A stretch of 64,000 nt of DNA from Amycolatopsis sp. WAC 01376 (GCF_003947415.1 NZ_QHKL01000001.1:1612001-1676000), one strand, 5' to 3'; shown: positions 15,855 through 24,650, numbered from the stretch's first letter. Notes: generated by a model not told the origin, from the sequence alone. A program made the numbers and translations.

Positions 15855-16841
15855 ATGGTCGCTCCTGAGAAGACGGCGCCTCAGGCGCCCTCAGCGAAAT
15901 CGCCCCAATTCGCGGGCTCCGTGCGTGGCTACGACAAGCGACAGGTCGACGAGCGGCTCGCCGAACTGTCGACCGAACTCAAGCAGCTCTCGCGCAACCG
16001 CGACGAGGCCGTCGTGACCGCCGCCGAACTCACCAAGGCGCTCGGCCACGCCCAGAAGGAACTGGACGAGACCAAGGCCGCGCTCGTGCGGATGAGCGCG
16101 AGCCCGTCCGGCGCCGGCGCGATGGCCGAACGCGTCCGCATGATGATGCAGCTCGCCGAGGAGGAGATCGCCGACCTCAAGGCCGCCGCGGTGGCCGACG
16201 CCAAGTCGACACGCGCCGAAGCGGACAAGTACGCCCATGAGACGCAGCGCGCGAGCGACAAGGCGGCCAAGGACGCGCAGGCGGAACGCGAGAAGCTGCT
16301 CGCGGACGCCAAGGCCGAGATCGAACGGCTGAACTCCGAGGCGGCGCAGAAGCGCAAGGAGCTGGACCTGGAGAGCGTCCGCACCCGCGCCGCGGCCGAC
16401 AAGAAGGCTGAGGAGGCTTCGGCGGCTCGTCGCGCGGAGGCGGAGAAGGCGTCCGCGGACAAGATCGCGGAAGCCGACCGGGTGTCGGCGGAAAAGCGTG
16501 CCGAAGCCGAGCGGATCTCCGCCGAGAAGATCGCCAAGGCGGAGAAGTCTTCGGCGGAGGACATCGCCGCGAAGCAGGAGCAGGTCGCGGAGGCGCTCAC
16601 CGACGCGAAGACCCAGCAGGCCGACGCTCAGCAGGCTCGGAAGCTCTCGCTGGAACTTCGGTCGAAGGTCGCCGAGCGGCTGTCCGCCACGGACGTCGCC
16701 GTCCAGGAGGCCATCCGGCTGCTGTCTCCCGCCCCCGAGCCCACTGCCGCACCCGAGGCAGCGAAGCCGGAAGCCGTCAAATCCGCGGCGTCCACGCCGA
16801 AGCCGGCTCCCAACAAGACCAATGGACCACGTCCTTCCTGA
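15855..16841 (+). CDS. DivIVA-like coiled-coil protein
   Basis: After a short N-terminal region, FAGSVRGYDKRQVDERLAEL resembles the start of the DivIVA domain. Roughly residues 30-280 are an uninterrupted alanine/lysine/glutamate-rich coiled coil, with repeats of the SAEKRAEAER type, and the tail is proline/alanine-rich. The length is 328 residues. DivIVA relatives in actinobacteria organise polar growth or division. The start at 15855 has AAGGTGG upstream. It is divergent from the DUF445 series. Confidence 0.75.
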   Translation: MVAPEKTAPQAPSAKSPQFAGSVRGYDKRQVDERLAELSTELKQLSRNRDEAVVTAAELTKALGHAQKELDETKAALVRMSASPSGAGAMAERVRMMMQLAEEEIADLKAAAVADAKSTRAEADKYAHETQRASDKAAKDAQAEREKLLADAKAEIERLNSEAAQKRKELDLESVRTRAAADKKAEEASAARRAEAEKASADKIAEADRVSAEKRAEAERISAEKIAKAEKSSAEDIAAKQEQVAEALTDAKTQQADAQQARKLSLELRSKVAERLSATDVAVQEAIRLLSPAPEPTAAPEAAKPEAVKSAASTPKPAPNKTNGPRPS

Positions 16842-16845
16842 TCTC

Positions 16846-18285
16846 TCAACGCCGGACGACGGCGAACAGTTCGTCGTCGATCCAGCCCCTGGTGTGCAGT
16901 TCGGTGCAGAACCTCAGGTAGGACTCGGCGAGCGCGGCACTCTCGCGCTCGTCGGGTTCGACCAGTGTTCCCCTGCCGAGCCCTTCGGACGCCTCGGTGA
17001 GCCCGCCCGGCAGGATTCCCGCCGCGGCGAGCAGGGCGGCGCCGTAACCCGTTTCGGCCTGTGGTGACACCCGCAGGCCGAGCCCGGTGACGGTCGCCCT
17101 GATCCGCGTCCACAAAGGACTCTTGCTGCCGCCGCCCGCCGCCAGCAGCGGTCCGGAGATCGTGACGCCGAGACGGCGCAGATGGTCCAGCGCCAGCCGC
17201 TCGAGGAAGGCGACTCCCTCCAGCCTGGCCCGGTGCAGCTCCACCTCGCCGACCTCGCCGGTTACGAAGCCCTCGGCGTCCGCGCTGGCGAACGGGAAGC
17301 GCTCGCCCTTGCGTCGCAACGGATACGCGACCACCTTCGCCGGGCCCGCCGCGGCCGCCGCCGCGTCGAGTTCGGGTAGGCGGCCCTGCCCGGCGACGGC
17401 CTCGCCGCCGGTGTTCGACGCGCCGCCGGGCAGCCACCAGCCGTCCGGATGGCGGTGGCTGTACATCGCCCCCGTCGGATCCGGCACCAGGTTTTCGGTG
17501 ACTCCCTTGAGCACATACGTCGTGCCGAGGATCCCGACGAAACTCCCGGGCGTGACCGCCCCGGCCGCGAGCTGGCCAGCGCAGCCGTCCGTCATCCCGG
17601 CTACGACCGGGCAGCCTGCCGGGAGCCCGGCGACCGGACGGGCCACCTTGCCCAGCACGGTGGCCGGCGCGACCACCGAGGGGAGCAAGCTCTCCGGTAC
17701 CCGCAAGGCGTCGAAGACCTCGTCCGGCCATTCCAGGGCGAGCGGGTCGTAACCGCTCTTCAAGGCATGCGACCAGTCGCTCGCCACCGGCACGCCGGTG
17801 AGTTCTTCGGCGATCAGATCGGGCGTGTGCCGGATCCCGGCGACGCCGGGGACGTGCTCGGCCAGCCAGGCGATGCGGCCGAGCGCGGCCGTGGCGGACA
17901 CGCCGAAGCCGAGCCGCCGCCAGCGATCCGCGCCGAGTTCGGTGGCCTCGCGGTTGAGCTCGGCACCGCGCCTGTCGTCGTACATCAGCGCGGGCGTGAC
18001 CGGCTCGCCCGAGGCGTCGACCCCGACGATCGTCCCCGACGTCGCGGCGACGGCCACCGCGGCGACCTCGCCGCCCCTGCCCGGCAGCTCGCCGGTGACC
18101 TTCGCCAGCACCGTCTCCACCGCGGGCCACCAGGACCGGGCGTCCTGCTCGCTGCGCCCGCGACCGTCGCGGACGGGCGCGGGCAGCGGCGCGGCGGCCG
18201 AAGCGAGAACGGTGCCGCCGCGCACCGCGAGGGCACGGACCCCCGCGGTGGCGACGTCGATGCCGATCGTGACGGGTTGGTTCAC
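16846..18285 (-). CDS. FGGY-family sugar kinase (first of two)
   Basis: The 479-residue protein has FGGY kinase N- and C-domains: an N-terminal GIDVATAGVRALAV phosphate loop with Ala in place of the usual Gly (D-x-G-T), GILGTTYVLKG in the second nucleotide-binding strand, and GPLLAAGGGSKS in the adenosine region. It would phosphorylate a ketose or polyol imported by the MFS permease; the substrate is not determined. The GTG at 18285 overlaps the permease TGA by four bases, so the two form an operon. No palindrome follows; the DivIVA-like gene ends four bases away. Confidence 0.85.
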   Translation of the reverse strand: MNQPVTIGIDVATAGVRALAVRGGTVLASAAAPLPAPVRDGRGRSEQDARSWWPAVETVLAKVTGELPGRGGEVAAVAVAATSGTIVGVDASGEPVTPALMYDDRRGAELNREATELGADRWRRLGFGVSATAALGRIAWLAEHVPGVAGIRHTPDLIAEELTGVPVASDWSHALKSGYDPLALEWPDEVFDALRVPESLLPSVVAPATVLGKVARPVAGLPAGCPVVAGMTDGCAGQLAAGAVTPGSFVGILGTTYVLKGVTENLVPDPTGAMYSHRHPDGWWLPGGASNTGGEAVAGQGRLPELDAAAAAAGPAKVVAYPLRRKGERFPFASADAEGFVTGEVGEVELHRARLEGVAFLERLALDHLRRLGVTISGPLLAAGGGSKSPLWTRIRATVTGLGLRVSPQAETGYGAALLAAAGILPGGLTEASEGLGRGTLVEPDERESAALAESYLRFCTELHTRGWIDDELFAVVRR

Positions 18286-19616
18286 GTGGTGACGACCTTC
18301 TCTCCGACTTCCTGCAGACTCTGGTCCTCTTCGATCGCCTTCGCCGTCTCCTCGGGCAATTTCAGGTAGCGCACCATGACCGCCGCGACCAGGTACAGCG
18401 CGGCGAAGACGATCACCACTCCGGCCGCGCCCAGCGGGCCGAGGAACAAGCTGACGATCGCCGGCCCGACGAACGCCGCCGCGCCCGCGCCCAGGTTCAG
18501 CAGGGCCATCGCGCCGCCCTTGTTCTCCGGGGCGAGGGAGGGGAGCAGCGCCGAGATCGGCACGAACCCGGCGAGCGTGGCGCCGTACAGCGCGCCGACG
18601 AGCAACGCGAGCCAGTAGTACTCCGCACCCATGGCGACCGGGACGAAGTAGAGCAACAGGATCGAGATCGCACAGCCGATCGCGCCGAACCAGAAGATCG
18701 TGGTGCGCCAGCCGATCCGGTCGCTCAGCACGCCGAAGATCAGGTTGAAGAAGATGTTCGTGCCGTAGATGACCGAGACCAGCAGCAGCCAGCGGCTCTC
18801 CCCGAACCCGATGCCCTCGATGAAGATCGTCGGGAAGAACACCAGCATCCCGAACTCGGGGGCGGTGTTGATGACCCGGACGAGCATCCCGACCCCGACC
18901 CTGGGCTTCTTCCAGGCGATCGACACGCTGGAAACCAGGCTCTGCACCGGTTTCACGTCCGGAGGCGCGAGCCGCGTGTACCCCGTCCGCTGCCGGACGC
19001 CGAAGATCGCCAGCAATCCACCGAGCGCGAGCAGCACCACCGACACCCAAAGCGTGCCGTACTGGCCGAGAACCGGGTTCGTGAAGCTCGCGACCAGCGC
19101 ACCCAGCGTCGGCAACCCGCCGGTGAAGGCGAAGTAGAACCAGCCGACGGCCGCGCCGAGCCTGGCGACCGGCGCCACCGCGGTGATCCAGACCAGGAAA
19201 CCGAACGCGAACATCGGATAGCCGAAACCGCGAAGGCCGTAGAACACCAGCATCAACGGGTAGTTCTCACCGGAGACCGCGACCGCGAGGAACAGCACGT
19301 CGAACACCAGCCAGATGGCCAGGCCGATCATCATCACGCGACGCGGACCCCACAGGTCCGACAGCGCGCCCGACAGCCACGACGCCAGCATCACGGCGAC
19401 GCCGTACACCGTGATCACGTACGAGGCCTTGATCTCGGTGCCCGCGCCGTTGTCCGCCATGAACGGCGCGATGAAGCCCGATTCGACCCCGTCGCCGATC
19501 ATGAACAGCAGCAGGCCGGCATAGCCGAGGAAGAGCGGAGCCGGTAGGCCCCAGCGGTTCAGTACGCGGGCGAACCCGCTCCCGGATCGCGATAACGGCG
19601 ATGTTACCTGGTTCAT
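18282..19616 (-). CDS. MFS polyol/sugar permease, ribitol/arabinitol-transporter-like
   Basis: Twelve hydrophobic segments are visible. FLGYAGLLLFMIGDGVE followed by VMLASWLSGALSDLWGPRR and FYGLRGFGYPMFAF closely resembles the RbtT/DalT pentitol porter subfamily as I know it. It should import a polyol or related sugar with protons. ATG at 19616 has GGAGG five bases upstream, better than an ATG 12 bases earlier. It heads an operon with the FGGY kinase. Repeated CGTGTTA motifs lie just upstream. Confidence 0.85.
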   Translation of the reverse strand: MNQVTSPLSRSGSGFARVLNRWGLPAPLFLGYAGLLLFMIGDGVESGFIAPFMADNGAGTEIKASYVITVYGVAVMLASWLSGALSDLWGPRRVMMIGLAIWLVFDVLFLAVAVSGENYPLMLVFYGLRGFGYPMFAFGFLVWITAVAPVARLGAAVGWFYFAFTGGLPTLGALVASFTNPVLGQYGTLWVSVVLLALGGLLAIFGVRQRTGYTRLAPPDVKPVQSLVSSVSIAWKKPRVGVGMLVRVINTAPEFGMLVFFPTIFIEGIGFGESRWLLLVSVIYGTNIFFNLIFGVLSDRIGWRTTIFWFGAIGCAISILLLYFVPVAMGAEYYWLALLVGALYGATLAGFVPISALLPSLAPENKGGAMALLNLGAGAAAFVGPAIVSLFLGPLGAAGVVIVFAALYLVAAVMVRYLKLPEETAKAIEEDQSLQEVGEKVVTT

Positions 19617-19633
19617 GCACGCCTCCATGACGT

Positions 19634-19702
19634 CGTGTTAAGCGTATCATGGATCGTGTTAACTTAACTTTCAAGATGTTACATCGGTGGATTTTCGTGT
19701 TA
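19634..19702. promoter_or_regulatory. repeated CGTGTTA sites incl. TGTTAACTTAAC, candidate DeoR operator
   Basis: CGTGTTA occurs at 19634, 19655 and 19696, spaced 21 and 41 bases apart (about two and four helical turns). The middle one extends to TGTTAACTTAAC, which is identical to the motif at 21788-21799 before the other operon of this locus. DeoR-family repressors commonly bind repeated half sites. The DeoR gene lies between the two operons. Confidence 0.6.
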
Positions 19703-19765
19703 GCCTCGCGCGCCCGGGTGGGGTCGTGGGGTGTCTTGGAGCGGCCTGTCCCGCATGGCCGGGCA

Positions 19766-19894
19766 TTGACCGTCCGGAATCCACCCTGCTCGGCGGGGGT
19801 GCGAGCTTGATCAACGGAGGATCGGGGACGTTGAGTGTCCCCGATCCTCCGTTGATCAGGCACCGAGGTCGTGGACGTTGACCGTCCGGAATCC
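19766..19894. repeat. 17-bp direct repeats flanking a perfect hairpin
   Basis: TTGACCGTCCGGAATCC occurs at 19766-19782 and 19878-19894. Between them lies a perfect 22-bp inverted repeat (19808-19829 with 19837-19858) with the seven-base loop GTTGAGT closed by GAC/GTC. The gap from 19617 to 20330 has no credible gene; it contains the operator repeats, this structure, a palindrome cluster and a terminator-like hairpin. Confidence 0.8.
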
Positions 19895-20045
19895 TCCCCG
19901 CTCGAACGTGCCACCGCGAGTGTCATCAAGCTCCGAGACCGGCCTGATCAGGCGTAAGTAAGCGAACACCGGTCCGCTCAATCCGAATCGCCACTCACGA
20001 GACCTTCATTCCGGGCCGCCCGTTTCGCGTGACCGGTCGGACGAC

Positions 20046-20206
20046 ACACGTGTCCCGCTGGACGACACGCGTGACGGGATGGACGACAGCGGGCGGCCGG
20101 GTCATGCGGCGAGTCGTCCCTCTGGACACGCGTGTCGTCCATCCCGTCACACGAGTTGCCCCGCTGGTCACGCGTGACCGTCACCGGCGCCTAAAACACC
20201 GGTGAC
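20046..20206. repeat. cluster of ACGCGTG palindromes and a 17-bp inverted repeat
   Basis: Four short dyads lie at 20046-20053, 20066-20073, 20125-20136 (GACACGCGTGTC) and 20166-20179 (GGTCACGCGTGACC). GTGACGGGATGGACGAC at 20071-20087 is inverted at 20134-20150. A further hairpin pairs 20180-20187 with 20199-20206. The repeats share GGACGAC and CGTGAC words, implying local duplication and inversion. Confidence 0.7.
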
Positions 20207-20245
20207 CCGACACACTCACTGCCACCCCGGTGAGCCTTCCGACCT

Positions 20246-20298
20246 GCAATGAAGGGGCCTTTCATTGCAAAATTTGCTATGAAAGGCCCCTTCATTGC
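20246..20298 (-). terminator. 20-bp perfect hairpin after the deoR operon
   Basis: Arms 20246-20265 and 20279-20298 are perfectly complementary; the 13-base spacer itself contains GCAAA-A-TTTGC. It starts 33 bases beyond the DeoR stop on that gene's strand, where a terminator is expected. No U-run follows, as is common in actinobacteria. Confidence 0.65.
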
Positions 20299-20330
20299 GG
20301 TCCCGGTCCCGACCCAGGCCCGAAGAGCCC

Positions 20331-21125
20331 TCAGAGCTCCGCGATGTCCACTTCCACCTGGCTCCGCATCTCCTCGGCCAGGTGTTCCTCCACTCCGTCG
20401 TCGACGATCAGCACGTCGAAGTCGCTCAACGGCGCCAGCCGGTGCAGTGCCGCGCGTTCGGTCTTGCTGTGGTCCATCAGCAGCACCTTCGTCCGCGCGC
20501 TGGCCAGCATCGCGCGCTTCAGCATCACGATCTCCGGCTCCTGGTGGAAGGTCATCCGCGTGTTCATCGCCGAGGTCGAAACGAAGGTCGCGTCGACGTT
20601 GATCCGCTCGATCGCTTCGAGGCTCTGCATGCCGAGGAACGAGTCGTGGGTCGCCGAGTAGTCGCCGCCGATGCAGATGAGCCGCAGGTCGGGCACGCCT
20701 TTGAGGAGTTCGATGGCGCCGAGGTAGTTCGTCGCGACGGTCAGCGGCGTGACGCGGTGCAGCATCTTCGCCAGCGCGAGCGCGCTCGTGGAGTCGTCGA
20801 GCAGGATCGACATCCCCGGTTCGACGCGGGCGAGCGCGTGCGCGGCGATCGCCAGCTTCTCCTCGGAGTGCACGTTCATCCGGTAGTCGGCGTTGCTTTC
20901 GAAGACGGTCGACGGCATGGCCGACACGCCTCCCCGATACTTCCGCAGCAGGCCGCGCCGGACCAGTTCGTCGACGTCCCGGTGCACGGTCATGGTGCTG
21001 ACGCCGGTCAGTTCCGCCAGGTCGGCGATGGTGGCGGAGCCGGATTCGAAGACGTGTTCGGTGATCTGCCGCTGACGCGTGTTACGAGAGTGTGCGCTGC
21101 CACCGGCCGTCTTCTCATCGCTCAT
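20331..21125 (-). CDS. DeoR-family transcriptional repressor
   Basis: An N-terminal DeoR helix-turn-helix (RQRQITEHVFESGSATIADL, TGVSTMTVHRDVDEL) is joined to a sugar-phosphate-sensing domain with LLDDSTSALALAK and the late DHSKTERAALHRL motif, all hallmarks of the family. At 264 residues it is full length. The ATG at 21125 overlaps the TGA of the histidine-phosphatase gene by four bases. It most likely senses a phosphorylated intermediate of the pathway encoded on both sides and binds the TGTTAACTTAAC sites. Confidence 0.92.
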   Translation of the reverse strand: MSDEKTAGGSAHSRNTRQRQITEHVFESGSATIADLAELTGVSTMTVHRDVDELVRRGLLRKYRGGVSAMPSTVFESNADYRMNVHSEEKLAIAAHALARVEPGMSILLDDSTSALALAKMLHRVTPLTVATNYLGAIELLKGVPDLRLICIGGDYSATHDSFLGMQSLEAIERINVDATFVSTSAMNTRMTFHQEPEIVMLKRAMLASARTKVLLMDHSKTERAALHRLAPLSDFDVLIVDDGVEEHLAEEMRSQVEVDIAEL

Positions 21126-21748
21126 GGTGTCCAGTATCGCGTGCGCGCCGGCTGATTGAGACGCAGCAGGCCGGTGTGCGTGCCGTCGATGGCGATCTCG
21201 GTGACGGCCGCGTTGTCGAGTCGCGGGAACACCGTGCGGTAGGTCTCGAGCGGGATGCCGAGCAGTTCGCACAACGTCAGTCTGATCAGCGTGTTGTGCG
21301 CGACGACCAGCACCGTCTCGCCCGGGACCTCGGCGGCGATGCCGCGCAGTGCCCGCGCTCCGCGGGCGGCCGCTTCCCCTGGCGGCTCCGAGCCGGGGAA
21401 GGCGCCGGTCACCGGATCGGCGAGAAACCGCGCGACCACATCGGGATCCGAGGCGGCGAGCTCGTCCCGGGTGCGTCCTTCCATCAGTCCGAAGTGGACT
21501 TCGCGCAGTTCGTCGACCACGCGCAAGGGGAGGCCCAACGCCTCGGCCGACGGCTCCGCCGTGCGACGCGCCCGGCTCTGCGGCGAGCAGAACACCGCGG
21601 ACGGTTCGACCGCCGCGGCGAACCCGGCGAGTTCGCCCGCTTGCCTGACTCCCTCCTCGGTCAGCGCGACGTCGCTGCTGCCCGCGTACCGGTTCTCGGC
21701 GTGCCATTCGGTCTGGCCATGCCGTGCCAATAACAACCGTGCGACCAC
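21122..21748 (-). CDS. histidine phosphatase family protein
   Basis: The N-terminal LLLARHGQTEWHAENRYAG carries the RHG phospho-acceptor histidine, and VVAHNTLIRL provides the second catalytic histidine of the phosphoglycerate-mutase-like superfamily. The protein is 208 residues. It could dephosphorylate a sugar phosphate that accumulates from the adjacent pathway, but specificity cannot be read. GTG at 21748 is preceded by GAGGAGGG. It is first in an operon with the DeoR repressor, divergent from the HAD-led operon. Confidence 0.88.
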   Translation of the reverse strand: MVARLLLARHGQTEWHAENRYAGSSDVALTEEGVRQAGELAGFAAAVEPSAVFCSPQSRARRTAEPSAEALGLPLRVVDELREVHFGLMEGRTRDELAASDPDVVARFLADPVTGAFPGSEPPGEAAARGARALRGIAAEVPGETVLVVAHNTLIRLTLCELLGIPLETYRTVFPRLDNAAVTEIAIDGTHTGLLRLNQPARTRYWTP

Positions 21749-21787
21749 GGGATCCCTCCTCAGGGCTTGTCCAGATCACATCTTCGA

Positions 21788-21799
21788 TGTTAACTTAAC
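21788..21799. promoter_or_regulatory. TGTTAACTTAAC operator motif in divergent promoter
   Basis: This motif lies in the 77-bp gap between the histidine-phosphatase and HAD genes, within a wider imperfect dyad of CGATG and CATCG arms. The same 12 bases occur upstream of the permease gene at 19657-19668. It is 27 bases before the HAD start, so a bound repressor would block both divergent transcripts. Confidence 0.6.
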
Positions 21800-21825
21800 A
21801 GCATCGATGTGAAAGGAGACGCCGG

Positions 21826-22512
21826 ATGGCACTCGCCGCGGTGGTGTTCGACCTGGACGGTGTCCTCGTCGACAGTGAACACCTTTGGGAGGAGAACTGG
21901 GTGGCGTACGCCGCCCGGCACCGGACCGAATGGACCGCTGAGGACACCGCGTCCGTGCAGGGGATGAGCGCGCCCGAATGGGCCGCGTACCTCGCGAAGC
22001 GGTCCGGCACGACGGAAAGCGCGGTCGAGGTCGAGCGTGCCGTGGTGGACGGCATGATCGCCGCGATCGAAGCGGGAGAGGCGCCTCTGCTTCCGGGAGC
22101 GGGCGAGATGGTCCGCGAGGTGAGCGCGAAGGTGCCGGTCGCGCTGGCGTCGTCGGCCGCCCGCCGGGTGATCGACGCGGTTCTCGACAAGCACGGTCTC
22201 ACCGGCGAGTTCGCCGCGACCGTCTCCAGCGCCGAGGTCGCCAGGGGCAAGCCGAGTCCCGATGTCTATCTCGAAGCCGCCGCCAGGCTCGGCCGGTCCG
22301 GCGAGGAATGCCTCGGCGTCGAAGATTCCAGCAACGGTATCCGCGCCGCCGCCGCGGCCGGGCTCACCGTGATCGCGCTGCCGAATCCGGTGTACCCGCC
22401 GAAGCCGGACGCGCTCGAGCTGGCCGCCGAGGTGGCGGAGAACAACGACGACGTACGCCGCAAGCTGCTCGCGTACCTGTCCGGTGAACTCGCGGAAGCG
22501 AGCGGACGATGA
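21826..22512 (+). CDS. HAD-superfamily phosphatase/phosphomutase (beta-PGM-like)
   Basis: The FDLDGVLVDSE nucleophile motif, ASSAARR (motif II), and GKPSPDVYL plus GVEDSSNGIRAA (motifs III/IV) place it in HAD subfamily IA with beta-phosphoglucomutase-like phosphatases. It is 228 residues. AAAGGAGA lies before ATG 21826. It begins the rightward operon and overlaps the kinase gene by four bases (ATGA). A sugar-phosphate detoxifying or salvage role in the pathway is inferred. Confidence 0.88.
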   Translation: MALAAVVFDLDGVLVDSEHLWEENWVAYAARHRTEWTAEDTASVQGMSAPEWAAYLAKRSGTTESAVEVERAVVDGMIAAIEAGEAPLLPGAGEMVREVSAKVPVALASSAARRVIDAVLDKHGLTGEFAATVSSAEVARGKPSPDVYLEAAARLGRSGEECLGVEDSSNGIRAAAAAGLTVIALPNPVYPPKPDALELAAEVAENNDDVRRKLLAYLSGELAEASGR

Positions 22513-24194
22513 CGGTCCTTGGTGCCGCGGAGACGTTCAAACGCGATTGGCTCGACGGGTTCGTCACCGCCTACGGGCGTTCGGTGCGCAAGGTCCCCGG
22601 CGCCTATGGCGTACTGCGCCGGGAGGAATCCGAACCGAAGGTGGCGGTGGTGATCGGCGGCGGCTGCGGGCACTATCCCGCGTTCGCCGGGCTGGTCGGT
22701 CCCGGTCTCGCCGACGGTGCCGTGGTGGGCGACGTGTTCACCAGCCCGAGTGCCGAGCAGGTCTATCGCACGGCGAGGGCCGCGGAGAGCGGTGCCGGCG
22801 TCCTCTTCGGCTACGGCAACTACCAAGGCGACGTGCTGCACTTCGGGCTCGCCGCGCGCAGGCTGGCGGCCGAGGGCGTCGAGAGCCGCACGATCCTGGT
22901 CACCGACGACATCGCCAGTGGTCCCGCGGACGCGCCGGAACGGCGTCGCGGTGTGGCGGGCGACTTCCTGGTCTTCAAGATCGCCGGTGCCGCCGCCGAA
23001 CGCGGTGACGATCTCGCCGCCGTGCACGCGGTGGCGGAGAAGGCGAACGCCGGCACTCGGACGTTCGGGGTGGCGTTCGGCGGGTGCACCCTGCCCGGCG
23101 CGTCCGCCCCGCTGTTCACCGTCGGCGAGAACGAGATGGAACTGGGGCTCGGCATCCACGGCGAGCCCGGCGTACGCACGGTCGGCAGGCTGAGCGCACG
23201 GGAACTGGCCGACGAACTGGTCGACGGTCTCCTCCCGGAACTGCCGGAGGGCGACGGTCGCGTGGTCGTCCTGCTGAACGGGCTGGGCCGCACCAAATAC
23301 GAGGAGATGTTCGCGACCTACACCCGGATCCACGAACGGCTCGCCGCGGCGGGGCTCAGCCCGCTGCACACCGAGGTCGGCGAATTCGTCACGTCGCTCG
23401 ACATGGCGGGGGTCTCGCTGTCGATCCTGGTGCTCGACGACGAACTCGCCGAGCTCTACGCGGCCCCCTGCGACACCCCGGGTTACCGGAGCAGCGGCGC
23501 CGCGCTGGCACAGGTTCCGCTGGAGTCCACAGTGGACCCGCTGCTGGCGGAGGTCGAACCGGGCGAGGGCATCGTGGACCGCGCGTTGACGGCGGCCCTC
23601 CACGACATCGAGGCCAACGAAGCCGAACTCGGCAGGTTGGACGCGGTCGCGGCGGACGGCGATCATGGGCTGGGCATGACCAGAGGCATGCGGGCCGCGG
23701 TGGCCGCCGCGCGGCGCGACGGAGATTCGCCGTCCACCGCCCTCCTGGCCGCCGGCACGGCGTTCGCGGACGCGGCGGGTGGTGCTTCCGGGGCGTTGTA
23801 CGGGGTCCTGCTGGCCGAGACCGGCGCGGGTTTGCGAGGCCGGTCCGGAGATGAGGTCACCTCGGCGGTCCTCGCCGACGCCGTGGACGGAGCCGTGAGG
23901 GCCTTCGTCGAGCTGGGCAAGGCCGAGCCCGGTGAAAAGACCATGCTCGACGCCATCGAGCCGTTCCGGCTGGCGTTGCGCGAACAGGCCGAGGCCGGCT
24001 CCGACGTGCCGCAGGCCTGGCAGAAGGCGGCCCAGGTCGCGGTGAGCGCGGCCGAGGCCACGGCGGACCTGCTGCCCGCCAAGGGACGGGCGGCGCGGTT
24101 GGCGCAGCGGAGCAAAGGGCACCCCGATCCCGGGGCCACCTCGTTCGCGCTGCTCGTCACCGCGGTCGGCCAGGCGCTGGGAAAGGAAGACTGA
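22509..24194 (+). CDS. dihydroxyacetone/erythrulose kinase, DhaK-DhaL fusion
   Basis: This single 561-residue chain holds a DhaK domain and a C-terminal DhaL domain. DhaK has GGGCGHYPAFAG, GYGNYQGD and GIHGEPG, the last carrying the histidine that binds the ketose covalently. DhaL has AADGDHGLGM with the Mg-binding aspartates, and GGASGALYG. Such fused, ATP-dependent kinases phosphorylate dihydroxyacetone or, in actinobacterial tetritol pathways, erythrulose. The adjoining RpiB-type isomerase favours a tetrulose substrate. It overlaps the HAD gene and abuts the isomerase gene, so it is co-translated. Confidence 0.88.
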   Translation: MTVLGAAETFKRDWLDGFVTAYGRSVRKVPGAYGVLRREESEPKVAVVIGGGCGHYPAFAGLVGPGLADGAVVGDVFTSPSAEQVYRTARAAESGAGVLFGYGNYQGDVLHFGLAARRLAAEGVESRTILVTDDIASGPADAPERRRGVAGDFLVFKIAGAAAERGDDLAAVHAVAEKANAGTRTFGVAFGGCTLPGASAPLFTVGENEMELGLGIHGEPGVRTVGRLSARELADELVDGLLPELPEGDGRVVVLLNGLGRTKYEEMFATYTRIHERLAAAGLSPLHTEVGEFVTSLDMAGVSLSILVLDDELAELYAAPCDTPGYRSSGAALAQVPLESTVDPLLAEVEPGEGIVDRALTAALHDIEANEAELGRLDAVAADGDHGLGMTRGMRAAVAAARRDGDSPSTALLAAGTAFADAAGGASGALYGVLLAETGAGLRGRSGDEVTSAVLADAVDGAVRAFVELGKAEPGEKTMLDAIEPFRLALREQAEAGSDVPQAWQKAAQVAVSAAEATADLLPAKGRAARLAQRSKGHPDPGATSFALLVTAVGQALGKED

Positions 24195-24650
24195 ATGCGG
24201 ATCGTGGTGGCGGCGGACAACGCCGGGGTGGCGCTCAAGGATCAGCTGCGTGACCTGCTCCTCGCCGACGAGAGGGTGGACGAGGTCACCGACCTCGGCG
24301 TGGCCGACGGATCGGACGACAAGGCATACCCGTTGCTCGGCCTCGCGGCGGCGGAGACGATCGCGCGAGGCGAGGCGGATCGCGGCGTACTGGTCTGCGG
24401 GACAGGGATCGGCATGGCCATCTCGGCGAACAAGGTCCCGGGTGTCCGGGCCACGGTCGCGCACGACTCGTACTCCGCCGAGCGTTCGGTCAAGTCGAAC
24501 GACTGCCAGGTGATCACCTTCGGCGCGCGGGCGATCGGCCCCGAGCTGGCGAAGAAGATCGTCGCCGAATGGGTCGGCTACCGCTTCGACCCGGCCTCGG
24601 CCAGCGCGAGCAAGGTCGCGCACATCACCGAATACGAGAAAGCCCACTGA
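24195..24650 (+). CDS. RpiB-family isomerase, D-erythrulose-4-phosphate-isomerase-like
   Basis: The 151-residue RpiB fold has the active-site loop CGTGIGM and ANKVPGVRA. The usual DHAG of ribose-5-phosphate isomerase B is DNAG here. The HDSYSAERS and ITFGARAIG segments resemble the EryI/DerI/LerI type known from erythritol and threitol catabolism more than pentose isomerases, judged from remembered family sequences. It would convert D-erythrulose 4-phosphate to D-erythrose 4-phosphate. Its ATG follows the kinase stop with no gap. Confidence 0.8.
   Translation: MRIVVAADNAGVALKDQLRDLLLADERVDEVTDLGVADGSDDKAYPLLGLAAAETIARGEADRGVLVCGTGIGMAISANKVPGVRATVAHDSYSAERSVKSNDCQVITFGARAIGPELAKKIVAEWVGYRFDPASASASKVAHITEYEKAH

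Noticed and set aside
19687-19881. Possible 64-residue gene upstream of the permease
   Set aside because: The frame runs through the direct repeats and hairpin, has no ribosome site and no recognisable protein features.
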